Shown: one piece after another, positions 32,991-59,563 of the stretch
Layout: each line of letters starts with the position of its first letter
How positions within the stretch are numbered: position 1 is the first letter of the stretch
NCBI RefSeq assembly: GCF_016859285.1
Contig: NC_053416.1
Coordinates: forward strand, 18,039,210 to 18,103,209
DNA length: 64,000 nucleotides
Reading direction: 5' to 3'
Source of the DNA: Xiphias gladius
Lineage: Eukaryota; Chordata; Actinopteri; Istiophoriformes; Xiphiidae
Notes under the pieces: generated by a model
What the model saw: only the letters and a program-made list of their open reading frames with translations
Told to the model about the DNA's origin: nothing
Databases searched by the model: none
Made by a program: the position numbers and the translations under genes

Positions 32991-33982
32991 TCAGTGTTTT
33001 TGTCCTTTTCCTACATTAAAACCACCACTTTTTGTGGCTAGTTTTATGTTCTTTTGGGCCATTCCAACAGCGCTTGTCACAAGACAGGTGAAGGTGGATT
33101 TGAAGTCCTCTGATGTGACATTCTTCAACAGCAAACTCCTCTGTATGATTGCACCCTCTTCCAAAGTTGATCTAAAACAAACAGTCATTACAGTCTACAT
33201 GCAGGTTTGTTACAATAATCATTTACTACATTGCTTTCTAAAAACAGTTTGCAGACCTAAATTTGAAGCCAAGGATACACTACAGCTTGATATCGAGTAA
33301 AGTGAGTATGGATTATTGTACTTATATGGGTAATAAGCTGTGTTATGGTAATTTCCATTCAAATGTTAATATCAAAGTCATAATACTCACTCCTCTGATT
33401 CTACTATTGTGTCACTGCTGGATATTTCCTCAGGGAAAGACTCATTGACAAGCCAATAGATAAGTGTCACACCATCTTCACAATTTGTAAATGCATCACA
33501 GTGAAGAACCAGCGGCTCACCTGTAAGGCAGAACACACCCAGACCACAAACACAGCTTCAATATATGTACAGAAACCCTTATAAAGAGCTTCATAATAAA
33601 GATCCCCTTGAGCTGCCAGCTAACAACAGGGCCTGAAAGCTGTAAATATCAGAAAACACTTCATGTAATTTGTATGCGTACAAATGTTACCTGGATGAGC
33701 TTCTATTATGACTTGATCTGCACCAATGATCTCTGGAGATCCATCCTCAGAAACTGGAAAAGGACAAATTTAGGTGGGCACAAAAATTTGAATCACATAA
33801 AAATAAAACTTTGTCACCCACAAAATATACCGTACCTGGAAATCCATCTGCAAGCAGCAGACATATAGATCCCAAGGCTGTCACATTGACACAACATGTT
33901 AACATCGAATGCCATAATACAGTGAAAATGAATAGGTTGGTTCTTATTAAATATTACCTTTGACAACAGATGACAGCTTCAT
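32991..33982 (-). CDS. il18bp: Interleukin-18-binding protein, complete, five exons
   Basis: Secreted decoy that would bind IL-18 and block its receptor (family knowledge). Exons in transcript order: 33958-33982, 33836-33877, 33691-33753, 33391-33520, 32991-33171. All junctions are GT-AG and phases join for 146 residues plus TGA. Residues 1 to about 20 form a signal peptide (MKLSSVVKALGSICLLLA). The rest is one Ig-like domain: GEPLVLHCD carries the first cysteine, LIYWLVNESFPEE the core tryptophan, and SEDFKSTFTCLVTSAVG the closing cysteine. The YWL-N-SF block resembles the same region of mammalian IL-18BP; a single Ig domain with no membrane segment separates it from IL-1R family receptors. 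Two N-glycosylation sequons (NES, NVT) are visible. It lies directly downstream of rnf121 on the same strand, as in human 11q13. A soluble IL-1R2-like fragment is a less likely alternative. Confidence 0.8.
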
Positions 33983-35839
33983 ATTGACTCCTCTGCTGAG
34001 AGGTTTGTGCTGTTCACTGCCGTTTGGAATTACTATATATACACCAACAGAATTCACTTCCCCTACACCCACTCAAAACACATAATGCATGGAAAGAGAG
34101 CACATGGGGATTTCCTCACAAACTAGCCCACTACTGTTCTTAGGGGGTTGCTGACTCATACTTCATAGTTACATAAATCAAGCATTTTGATTAAATCATA
34201 GCTCTTAGTCATGTGATTCCAGTTATGTCAATATGTGTCATCAGTAAACAAGTAGTTGGTTTTAAATTTTGGAAACATAAACCTCAAGGATGCATGGATA
34301 AAACATAAATCGTACACAAAAATCTAAACCAATGTGACATTTATTAACAGATCTTGATCAAAACATTGACAACAAAACAAAATGATCATGTTGGCCTTGT
34401 TGTACACAGTCCTTTTGGGACCTCAGATTGATCTGATCACATTAAAATAAGACTGGCACCATCAACACTCTCACTGAGTTAAAGGATCGTTCTAGTATGT
34501 TTTCTGTCCTCCTGATGTCAGACTTTGTTTCAATAGTTTTAGTCCAGTTTCTAGCTGGTATCTTAGCTTTGGTGCTTACTAGGTTTCACCACTTTCAAAA
34601 CTGTTAAAGATCACTTAAATTTCAGAAAAATATTTTCTCACCTCTAGCAGTATCTAGTCATGCAGATATATTTTCTCCTCTATCTGGCCAGACTCTCTGC
34701 TGCCACCCCAATAAAATGGAGGTAAATAAAATGTAGGTAGTAGTGCCAACAGCATAGAAAAAGATTTAAAAATTGCAGCAACGTGTCTTCCCTGAAACTC
34801 TGAATAATACACAGAACATAATGTCATCAGTTTAATAGGGACTATTTCTTTGGTAGAAAGTAGTTCCGAAGAAAACAGCTGACAGAAATGAACCAATGCA
34901 TGGCTAGATACAGCTACAGTTAGAAAAAGTTTTTTTCTGAGCTGAACTGAGCTTTTAATAAAAATAACGTGTGAGCAAAAACAGATGACTTTGTTTGGTA
35001 GACAGTGACATTCTTCCAAATCATACAAACATAATGAAGTGAGATATTGCACAAAGGGTATCAGTCAAAGCAAAGACTGTTGTGCCGAGTTGGTAAGGGT
35101 GAGTGTCCATGGAACAATGGGGACATTTTGAAATTCAGTAACAGAAAGTTACATCTTAACAATTACTGTATGAGGAATCCTTTGTTTATGTGCAACTGGT
35201 GCTTTTTTTTTCTCATGACGACGAGGCTTCCGCCCACATGGTGCATGACTGTCAGCACTTAGGAAACCTTCATCCATGTCACTTCAGTTCAAAATATGGA
35301 CTCAGGGTCAAGCAGATCAAACAACTATATGAGTGATTACATTAAGTGATGCAGTTGCACAATGACTCCACAGGAAGTCTGTGGATACTAGGTTCATGTA
35401 TTTAAGAGCCAAAGGGAGAAATGATTTATGCTGATTTCCATTCAATATTTATTACTCATATGTGATCGACATGAGGGTGAAAAACTCGAGTATGATCCTT
35501 TAACTAAGTATTAACAAACACTTAAGACATAAATTAGTAAAAAGCACCTCTCTAATGATTTCGAGAAACCGATGGACTAGACTGTAGGATGCACAAACCA
35601 ATTATTAAGGTGTAATGCTGTGTGAAGCAAATCCTGGGAAATTGACATAGACATCCAAATTCAGATTACTAGTAAAATTCAAATAAACCGTAAATACAGA
35701 TAATATGTGCCTATAAATATGTACAAAAAGTATAGACACTTTTTTACTGGTGTTTTAGTTCAACATTAGGCCCTCAGTCTTTTGAGCCAGTGCATATCTT
35801 CTCTTAAAGGTGTTTATGTCCATTTCTGCCAGTCGCAGG
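33983..35839. other. Region between il18bp and the rnf121 stop codon
   Basis: Contains the il18bp promoter side and the rnf121 3' UTR. A minus-strand AATAAA (plus 35448-35453) lies about 390 bases after the rnf121 stop and could be its poly(A) signal. Bases about 34480-35170 look like an old dispersed repeat by resemblance. No further gene is seen. Confidence 0.45.
34480..35170. repeat. Possible old dispersed repeat
   Basis: Phrases such as TAGTCATGCAGATATATTTT, TGGCCAGACTCTCTGCTGCC and AAATTGCAGCAACGTGTCTT resemble sequence I associate with interspersed repeats of percomorph genomes. Ends and family are unknown; this is recognition by memory only. Confidence 0.3.
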
Positions 35840-44434
<8,595 letters not shown>

Positions 44435-44799
44435 CTTCAGAGTGTTGCTTTACCGTTCCGGGTCCATTAGCATTAGCAGCAAACCTAAGACGTTCACTTC
44501 CGGTCTTTTTTCGCTCTTTTTCGCTTCAAAATAAAGTTCGGAGATAATGTAGGTCAAATAGTGAGCCTGTGGCTTTCTGTGTCAATCAAGATGTCTGAAA
44601 TCAAGTCATAGTTTTTAAGTTACGCTTAGAGTTGGACAATCTACTGACTTTCCCCGTTAATCAAGTTTAATGTGTCTGTGAAGGGGTAAAACTGAATGGT
44701 GATTGAAAATTGGGTGCTGACATTGATGGACGAAGAAATCTGATCGTTTACAAAAGAATAATAGAATTACAACATTGTGGAAATACTCTGTTACAAGCA

Positions 44800-45142
44800 A
44801 AAATCATGCATTTGAAATCTATTATTAAAATACTCCTAAAGTGCTAATAGTAAAAGTAATCAATAAAAGTACATTAGATGTATATCAATGTATAATTTTA
44901 AAAACTTTCGATAGTGCTGGGGTAGCTTAATCCATAACAATACATCATAAACCCTTTGTTAAATATATTATGTATTTATATCTGAAGCTGCAAAATAACT
45001 AGTTACTAAAACTGTCAAAAATGTAATGGAGTAAAAAGTACAATATTTCCAGAAGGAATGTAATAGGGAGTAAGAATAAAGTAGCACAAAACAGAAATAC
45101 TCAAGTACTTGAGTAAATGTACTGAGTTACTTTCTACTACCG
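44800..45142 (-). mobile_element. Partial copy of the inverted-end non-autonomous element
   Basis: The right terminus reads TACTTGAGTAAATGTACTGAGTTACTTTCTACTACC, broken here for length: its last bases, TTACTTTCTACTACC, are the reverse complement of the left end of the element at 24759. The interior phrase GGAGTAAAAAGTACAATATT also belongs to the family. The other end is lost or too diverged to place. Confidence 0.6.
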
Positions 45143-45654
45143 GATGCTGGGTGTGAAAATCACTCCAACTAAAACTTTTCAAAGATGTAATATTCCTAAT
45201 TACGAAAAAAAAAAACCCAAAACAAAAACCTTGCAGTATTTCCGTAAGTTTTGCCTGTGATAGTGAATCTCTTAAGTATAACTCATTATCACACTTGCTG
45301 TAGTTACAGTGTCACTGAAACTGGCTGATGATTATCATTGTTATAGATGTCACCTCAGTGGTATTACTGACGTACACCTGATTTATAGACTCGCCATGGT
45401 ATTCGTGTTATAGATTTTGTTTCTTTGTTAGATTTAAAACGAATGACCGTAGTTACTTCGTGTAAGGAAGGAAATGCATCAAATACTGTGAATCACACCT
45501 TGTTTATAACTCCAGCTACACTCATGTGTGGTTGTTGTAGCCTTGCTATAACTTCTATGCTGCAACAAACAGCACATACGAATCAGTCCTGCTGCTGACA
45601 TAGAGCAAAAAAAAATATATGTTACCAGAAGATCTGTTGTTTGGAAATATCCCG

Positions 45655-45760
45655 CCACATTTCGCCTGGAAAAGGCGAACGGATGTTGTAAAAGGTCTGA
45701 GCGATGGATTGTGATTGGTTTATTATATCGCCGGAGTCTTCTGTGATTGGCTGAGCCGCT
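45655..45760 (+). promoter_or_regulatory. Putative rrm1 proximal promoter with paired CCAAT boxes
   Basis: Two inverted CCAAT boxes, ATTGG at 45714-45718 and 45746-45750, are 32 bases apart, both followed by CT or TT as in NF-Y sites. Upstream, TTTCGCC and GGCGAA (about 45659-45679) face each other as an imperfect E2F-like palindrome. The rrm1 ATG is about 200 bases downstream. Paired NF-Y sites at this spacing are a known feature of cell-cycle genes; the assignment is inferred. Confidence 0.55.
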
Positions 45761-45950
45761 GACACAAAGCGGTGTAACTGGCCTGTGGGTTGTTGGCGCT
45801 CTTAGTTTGAGATTCAACTGTGCTGGCCGATTGTTCTCTCGGTTTCATAACCTGCTGCAGCCGCACATCGTTTTATTCGTTTCCAGTGTCCAGCCGAAAG
45901 GAGAACCGCAACAGCGACTGTCCGAGGAAGCCAGCTGGTGTGTTGCCAAC

Positions 45951-48900
45951 ATGCATGTGATTAAGCGAGGTATAGTAGCCAACTCGACCTTTTCGCGCTG
46001 TCAGATAATGCAGTGTTAGGATGCGGGAGATGTGCAGATGTGCGGATGTGCTTCCAGAGTTCCTAAAAGTCCACGTTGAGTGTTAATACTACAAAGAAAC
46101 GCCACACTTTAGCTAGTCTTCAGCTCAGTTTTGTTCATGGTAAAATGTGATTTTTTTTGTTTGTTTTGTTTCTTGGCGCGGTGTGTTTCCGTCGAGACAT
46201 CAGACAAAGAGCAGTCAAAGAGTTATGAAAAGACAGAAGCCGTATTTATATTTCTCATTTTGTGCGGCGTTGCCTGCTTTATTTTCATCTCGAACAACTT
46301 AACGTTGAGCACACTTTTCAAATAGCAGCGACACAGCCGAGACTTTAAGCAACTTTTGCTCTCCGGCCATTGATGCAAAGTAAAGGCGTTCACAAACTTC
46401 CCTCTATAAGTAATGTGTCAGAAGAGGGTTATTGTCCTTAGATATTGGCATCTGTTGTAATGGCGCGAAGCAGCAAGGTGTCTTCCTTTTTGTTGCCATA
46501 ACTGGTTGGACAGGTGTTCATTGCTGGCTCCATCTGAGTTCACTGAACAGTCCAGAGAATCCAGTTAACAGCTGATGGTTCTGGTGTGTTTACCACTGCA
46601 AGTATATACACCAGCTACCCTGGAAATTTACTGTACTTCAGAAAATGACCACATGAGAGGAGGATTACAAATTAATTGCTAATTTTATTTTTCAGATGGC
46701 CGCCAGGAGGGAGTTACTTTTGATAAAATCACCTCTCGCATTCAGAAGCTTTGCTATGGACTCAATTCTGACTTTGTGGACCCCGTAAGTTCAAACCACT
46801 GTGAAGCCGTCTTTACAAAAATCCTGTGATTGTTTAAAAAAAGGAAGAAAGAAAGAAACATCACGTTTCGGAACGGGGGTGCTATCCCATGTGTAGCCTA
46901 ACCCTTTATCTCGCTTTCTGCAGACCCAGATTACGATGAAGGTGATCCAGGGTCTCTACAGTGGAGTCACCACTGTGGAGCTGGACACTCTGGCAGCAGA
47001 GACTGCTGCCACTCTCACCACCAAACATCCTGACTATGCAATCCTGGCGGCACGAATAGCTGTGTCTAACCTGCACAAAGAGACCAAGAAAGTCTTCAGT
47101 GGTGAGGAAAAGTGTTAAATTACCGTCAAAAAAAATCTACGCCTCTAAGACAATTTGTATGATTTGTGTCATAATTACATCTAAATAATTAACACTATTA
47201 AGAATTATAACATTTAAATAAATAACACTATTGATGCACTGTACATTAATTTAGGCTTTATGACGCTCTCTGGTGCAACATTTTTGGTAACTGCTAGTGC
47301 AGCACATTGTAGTGTTATGGTGTCCCTCAGGAAAATGCCTAGCCTGGGCAGTTAGCCATCCAGATCTTGACTGATCTCATCTTGTAATCACTTTAATTAG
47401 TAGATGACAGCCTTAACAATAGTCACACTCATTTAATACATCACATTGGCTGTGTGTAAAATTTATTATTTTTCTTACAATGTTGGTGGTCTTTGTCTTC
47501 TGCTATAGAACAGTGCAGGAAATGCTGGCATGATTAGTTGTCGAATGTTAAAGTGATGAAATTATTTTTACTGATATTACACTTTTTTTCCTTTTTCGCT
47601 TTTGTAGATGTGATGGAAGACCTGTACAACTATGTCAACCCATTAAATAAACAACATTCTCCTATGATCTCCAAGGAGACACTCGACATTGTCCGTGAAA
47701 ACAAGGCTGTACGTCACCTTCGATGATATATTTTGTTCATGTTTTCCAATGTGAAGTCACTGTAATAACGTTTTGCATTTCTTAACCTAGTGTCCTCTAT
47801 TCTTTGCAGCGCCTCAACTCAGCCATCATTTACGACAGAGACTTCTCTTACAACTTCTTTGGTTTTAAGGTAATTACTACTTTTCACTGGTCATACATTT
47901 GATATCTCACCCAGATTCTTGGTGTATATATCTTTTTTGCCCTTTTGCTCTAATAGACACTTGAGCGGTCGTACTTGTTGAAGATTAATGGCAAAGGTGA
48001 GAGTCATTCATTCATTCAAAAAAAAATTATCTTTTTATTTTTATTTATTTATTTATTTTTTGCTACAACCTGTTGAGGAGCATGTCTTTTGTTGTTTGGA
48101 TGTTTTTTTTTTATTGTTTGTCTGATTGCTAATTAACCTCTGTTTCTGCAGTTGCTGAGAGACCCCAGCACATGCTAATGAGAGTGGCTGTTGGGATTCA
48201 TAAAGGAGAAATTGATGCAGCCATTGAGAGCTACAACTTGCTGTCAGAGAAGTGGTTCACCCATGCTTCACCTACACTGTTCAATGCTGGCACCAACAGG
48301 CCACAGCTGTCCAGGTAAGAACTACAAAAATGTTGCCATTTGTAGGCCCTGAGCAAAATTATGATGCTCCCACCCCCCCCACCCTAATCTACTTTGTTTG
48401 GGTCTTTGCAGTTGTTTCTTGCTATCCATGAAGGATGACAGCATCGATGGTATTTACGACACACTGAAGCAGTGTGCCCTCATCTCCAAATCAGCTGGAG
48501 GTATTGGATTGGCAGTTAGCGGTATCAGAGCAACAGGCAGCTATATTGCTGGGGTGAGCAAAATACACATTACAGAGTAAAATCAAGGAGATATAGAGGA
48601 GCTTTAAATTTACACCATGTCATTTTTCTATTACTTAAAGTGGTTTGTGTATTTCAGACAAATGGCACTTCCAATGGGCTGGTTCCTATGCTTCGAGTGT
48701 ACAACAACACAGCCCGTTATGTTGACCAGGGTGGCAACAAGGTAAAGACTAAGATTTACAATACACACAAAAATGTTGCTTGACAGTGTTGCTCTAGAGA
48801 CACCTCTAGTAGTAAGTTTAATCACCTTACTCTCTGTGTTTGCCTGTTCAGAGACCCGGGGCCTTCGCTGTGTACCTGGAGCCGTGGCATTTTGATGTAT

Positions 48901-51322
48901 TTGAGTTCTTAGAGTTGAAGAAGAACACAGGTAAAGAGGAGCAGAGGGCCAGAGACCTGTTCTTCGCCTTGTGGATCCCAGACCTCTTTATGAAACGAGT
49001 GGAAAGCAATCAGGTGACTACTGGACGAATTCACCACCCTAACTTAGATCCCACATAGGTTAAAGTTTGGATTGCGCTATATATATTCTATAATCTACTG
49101 CATGTTTTCTGCTGGCTTTGATATCTTGAGGCTCCTGTTGAACATTACAGTTTGGGGAAAAGTCTTATGGTTCCTCTGCTATTCTTGTAGGACTGGTCTC
49201 TGATGTGCCCTAGTGAATGTCCTGGATTAGAGGAGTGCTGGGGAGAGGATTTCGAGGAGCTCTACACTCGGTAAGATCAGCACACCAAGCCCTGTTCTCA
49301 ACAAACGGCTCCGTTCTCAGTCCTAACTTGTCCCATGACTCCTGTTTGTCCTCAGGTATGAGAAGGAGGGGAGAGCTAAGCGTGTGGTGAAGGCTCAGCA
49401 GCTGTGGTATGCCATCATTGAGTCACAGACAGAAACCGGTACGCCGTACATGCTCTACAAGGACGCCTGCAACAGGAAGAGCAACCAACAGAATCTGGGC
49501 ACCATCAAATCCAGCAATCTGTGCACAGAGATAGTAGAGTACACAAGCAAAGACGAGGTGAGGGGATAAAGATATAATATCAGTAGCTACAAATTTTGCT
49601 TTTTGTTTCTGTAAACTTTATTTGAGCCACAACATTAGTTTTTCAGTACTATTTTTAAAATGTATTTGATCTTCCTTCAACTCAGGTTGCAGTGTGTAAC
49701 CTGGCATCCATTGCCCTCAACATGTATGTCACCCCAGAAAGGACCTTTGATTTCAAAAAGCTCGCATCTGTTACCAAAGTCATCGTCAAAAACCTGAACA
49801 AGATCATTGACATCAACTACTACCCAGTGCCTGAGGTAAGCTTTCTTGTCTAATGCTGCTTCTCTATCAACCATGCAGCCGGGCCTTGTGTGCTCAGCGT
49901 TAACAAATGGCTCTTCTGTCCTGCTTTACAGGCTGAAAGGTCCAACAAGCGTCACAGGCCAATTGGAATCGGCGTGCAGGGTCTGGCTGATGCCTTCATC
50001 CTTATGCGTTATCCATTTGAAAGCCCAGAGGCCCAGTTGCTCAACATTCAGATATTTGAGACCATCTACTACGCTTCCCTGGAGGCCAGCTGTGAGCTGG
50101 CAGAGGAGCTCGGCACTTATGAAACCTACGCTGGCTCTCCTGTCAGCAAGGGGGTCAGTAGCTTTCACAATGTCTCAAACCATCCTTGGATACAGTTCAG
50201 CAGTTTGGGCTCAGTTCCTAACTGATTTTGTTTTCTAGATCCTTCAGTATGACATGTGGGGTAAAACCCCAACAGATTTGTGGGACTGGAACGCATTGAA
50301 GGAGAAAATTGCCAAGTAAGTCTTCCTGAATGACATTTATCATCTCATATCTACTGAATGCGGAGATTGTAGCTCGTCCCTGACTTGCACCCTCCTCCGG
50401 CCCGGTGTGTTCTCAGGCATGGTGTGAGGAACAGTCTGCTCTTGGCCCCCATGCCCACAGCTTCCACTGCCCAAATCCTGGGTAACAATGAGTCCATTGA
50501 GGCGTACACTAGCAACATCTACACCCGCAGGGTCCTCTCAGGAGAGTTTCAGGTCGGCACTGAATGCATTTGCTGTTTTCTGCCTCCAAAGTCATGTCCA
50601 AAGAGGGGAGGGTTGCTAAGTGTAGTCTCTGCCACTCCTATAGATTGTGAATCCTCACCTGCTGAAGGACCTCACGGAAAGAGGACTGTGGAGTGACGAA
50701 ATGAAGAACCAGCTGATTGCTCAGAATGGGTCAATCCAGGTAAAAGGTCACACTTAATAAAATGTTAACTGATTAAATTATTCTTATCACTGCTCTAAGT
50801 TTTTTTTTTTTTAATAATTGAAACCTTTTTTTAATGTCTAACTTGTCCACAGGATATTGAAGAGATCCCTGATGACCTGAAGCAGCTGTATAAAACTGTG
50901 TGGGAAATCTCCCAGAGGACTGTCCTCAAGATGGCAGCAGATCGCGGTGCTTACATTGACCAGAGCCAGTCCCTTAACATCCATATTGCTGAGCCAAACT
51001 ATGGCAAACTTACCAGCATGCACTTTTATGGTTGGAAGTTGGTAAGTCAGGACTGAGGGGATGCAGGCTCGATGCATGCTGTATTGTAAGGCCAGGAAAC
51101 ATCTTAAAGCTTGTATTCTTTTCTCTGCAGGGCCTGAAAACTGGAATGTACTACCTGCGGACAAAGCCTGCTGCCAACCCCATTCAGTTCACCCTGAACA
51201 AGGAGAAATTAAAGGAGGCCCAGTCCGCCAAGAGCGTGGAGGAGGAGACCAAAGAGCGCAACACTGCTGCTATGGTCTGTTCCTTAGCGAACAAAGACGA
51301 ATGCCTGATGTGTGGGTCCTGA
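45951..51322 (+). CDS. rrm1: Ribonucleoside-diphosphate reductase large subunit, complete, 19 exons
   Basis: Class Ia RNR R1 subunit; reduces NDPs to dNDPs with the R2 subunit. Exons: 45951-45969, 46696-46784, 46924-47101, 47608-47708, 47810-47869, 47957-47996, 48152-48314, 48412-48553, 48658-48741, 48852-49013, 49191-49270, 49356-49557, 49686-49835, 49932-50153, 50239-50315, 50417-50552, 50644-50739, 50853-51041, 51131-51322. They sum to 2,382 bases, 793 residues plus TGA; human has 792. The N-terminal ATP-cone begins MHVIKRDGRQEG. Catalytic residues fall at the human positions: C218 ([12 protein letters not shown]), N427, C429 and E431 (NLCTE), C444 (VAVCNLAS), Y737-Y738 (GMYYLRT). The shuttle cysteines close the protein (C788 and C791 in CLMCGS). 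Introns are short. An AATAAA at 51927-51932 may be the poly(A) signal. Nothing is missing, so the enzyme should be active. Confidence 0.98.
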
Positions 51323-53581
51323 GGGAAGTGTTCTGTCAGACAAGCACACTTCCAGTTACCCTGGTCAAAATGTAGTTTTTGAAACACCAGGTGCTTTTAA
51401 TTTGTATATGATGTGGTAACAAGTGTTTTACATATGCCGCTGTCGTCAACTCACAAATCGTTGCAGTTTTTATTTAATATTTGCTGAATTTTAAATATGA
51501 AGTGTACGCTGTATATATAGAATTAATAGGGTCCAATGAATGAAGTAACCCTTAGTTTGTTTGTTTGTTTTTTAATTAAATATACTTTTGTAATAAGTGG
51601 GTCATATTAATGAACTCCATGTTGTATGTTAGGTGTGTGGAAAATTAAACTTGTAGGCAATGGTCATAATTGAAGTCTCACTATTACATTATTGTCAAGA
51701 ATATGTAAAATCTTGGAGCATATATACAGTACGTGCTTATGTTTTTATCCATATTTAGACCTGCATTTATTGAAGCAAGAACTAAGGTTTTAAAAAAATG
51801 TACGTAGATAATTTGCAAGATAAGAATGTGTAAATAGTCAGCATGCTGATCTTAGTATTTCTTGTTTATTAGGAACAGCTGCTCTAACAGGATGGTAATT
51901 GTGATTGGCTGGTGATACAACATGCCAATAAAACATGAATTCATTTCATCTGGTGAATAATGTTGGAGTGTGGTTTAACCTTCTGTGCTGAACTCAGGTG
52001 GCAGATCAGGACAAAAGAACAGGCTCACGGCACCCAAAATGAAAGTGGAAATGGTGATGACATCAGTTGTGCAATACTGCAACAAAGGGCTACATGCCAA
52101 GGTTTTTTTTCCAGTGGAAAAGTTTGGATATAGTGTGCCTTGGGGCAGCAGATGCTGCAGGTGAGGAATTAATGAGCCGATGTGTTCATGGATGCAGCCT
52201 CAGGGGGACAGTATGTGTAAAGCAAGCTGAGACCTTCACTGTTGCGCTGCGGCATCAAATGTAGGACTGCCGCCTACCAAAAAGAAACACTAAGGCAACA
52301 TTAATTCATAACCTCAGAACACAGCAGTAACATTCCCCTACACTACACTAGGTTCATGAAATACAGAGACAAAAGCCAAATGTCATTTTAAAGTATTCCA
52401 TTGTTTTACAAAGAAACTTTATTGTGCAAAACTTTAATGGAAAAAATGGCTATTTTCATGTGATATCTGAATATCATACAGCGAGAAACCAGACTGACTG
52501 ACAGAATCTTTGCTATTAAACAGTGAACTTAGTAAATGGCAGTGAGGAGGACAGGGACACCCAGTGTAAATGAGCAGAGCAACTAGCTGTGACAGGCTTG
52601 CCGTAATCTGACAAATGAACCCCTCCCCCCTAGTTTGCAGTTTTAGGTGGTCACTACTTTCAGTGGCCTAATTAGCACTGTAACCCCAACTTACTGCCAC
52701 TGATGCTTATCGAGGTGTGCTGGTGTACATGGTCTGCTATGGTAAACTAATCTCTTCAGGCTGCTGAATTTAAGGTGTACACTGACTTTTTGGGTGTTAA
52801 AACCATCGGTCATTTTAACATGTGATAAGAGGACTGGCAACAAAATGATCTCTTTCTTGGTATGTAATTGCAAGAGACAAGCATTATTTCCAAAAATGAG
52901 AAAATTGCAATTTAGCTAGCTGAATGGATATGATACTTTCATGATTAAGTCTAAATGTGACTTGTTTAGAGGATAAGGCGTTAGATTTTACAAAAAAAAG
53001 AAAAAAATACTTAAAGATTTTTTTTTCAAAACTGTTAACAGTCCTTAAAAATCTGCTAGCAACCCCAAGAGGCAGCAATATTCCTTATTACCTCACAATA
53101 TGAAAGTGGATTATTATAATCAAATCTCTTGGGAGCATGATGGTGCTCAACAAATTTTATGACTATAAAATATGCTGTATGCAAACTGACATTTCTTTTG
53201 CTGGCACTCACGTCTTTGACAAGGTATCTTGAAAGCTAAGTTTTGGTTGAGGGGAAATTTTGACCAATCTAGACAATTCTAGACTGGAGGGGTAAAAATA
53301 TTTTTATGTCTGTAGCCATTGAAATATGTACTGTAGCTTTGGAACATTTCACCAACTTTAGCCCTGTCACTAGCAGGGCCTAAATTATGAAGCTGTAGGC
53401 CATGGGGAAACCCAAACCATTGCTGTCCGCTGAAATCACGTATATCCAAGTAGTCAAGTAGTCAGCAGTGATTATTTGTGCAGCCGTAGCACAAACCCTC
53501 TTCCCAAATATTGGAAAAGATGACCAAAGGACCAAACCCTGAAAAAGTCAGTGTGATCTTTTAAACGGGACATTGGTATGG
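51323..53581. other. Convergent intergenic region between rrm1 and trpc2
   Basis: Holds the 3' UTRs of both genes. The rrm1 side is AT-rich up to the AATAAA at 51927. On the trpc2 side a minus-strand AATAAA (plus 52418-52423) lies about 1.2 kb after the stop and could end a long 3' UTR. I see no other gene. Confidence 0.55.

Positions 53582-59563
<5,982 letters not shown>

Larger units (their letters stand above)
44435..45950. promoter_or_regulatory. Head-to-head intergenic region of rnf121 and rrm1
   Basis: A 1.5-kb divergent interval. Near the rnf121 side an ETS-type CTTCCGG lies at 44498-44504, about 65 bases upstream of the rnf121 start codon, typical of TATA-less housekeeping promoters. 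The rrm1 side holds two inverted CCAAT boxes (separate entry). A repeat fragment at about 44800-45142 separates the two promoter ends, so a single shared promoter is unlikely. Confidence 0.55.

Noticed and set aside
33034..33300. 88-codon plus-strand open frame
   Set aside because: Antisense to the last il18bp exon, whose minus-strand frame has phase-consistent splice junctions and Ig-domain residues.
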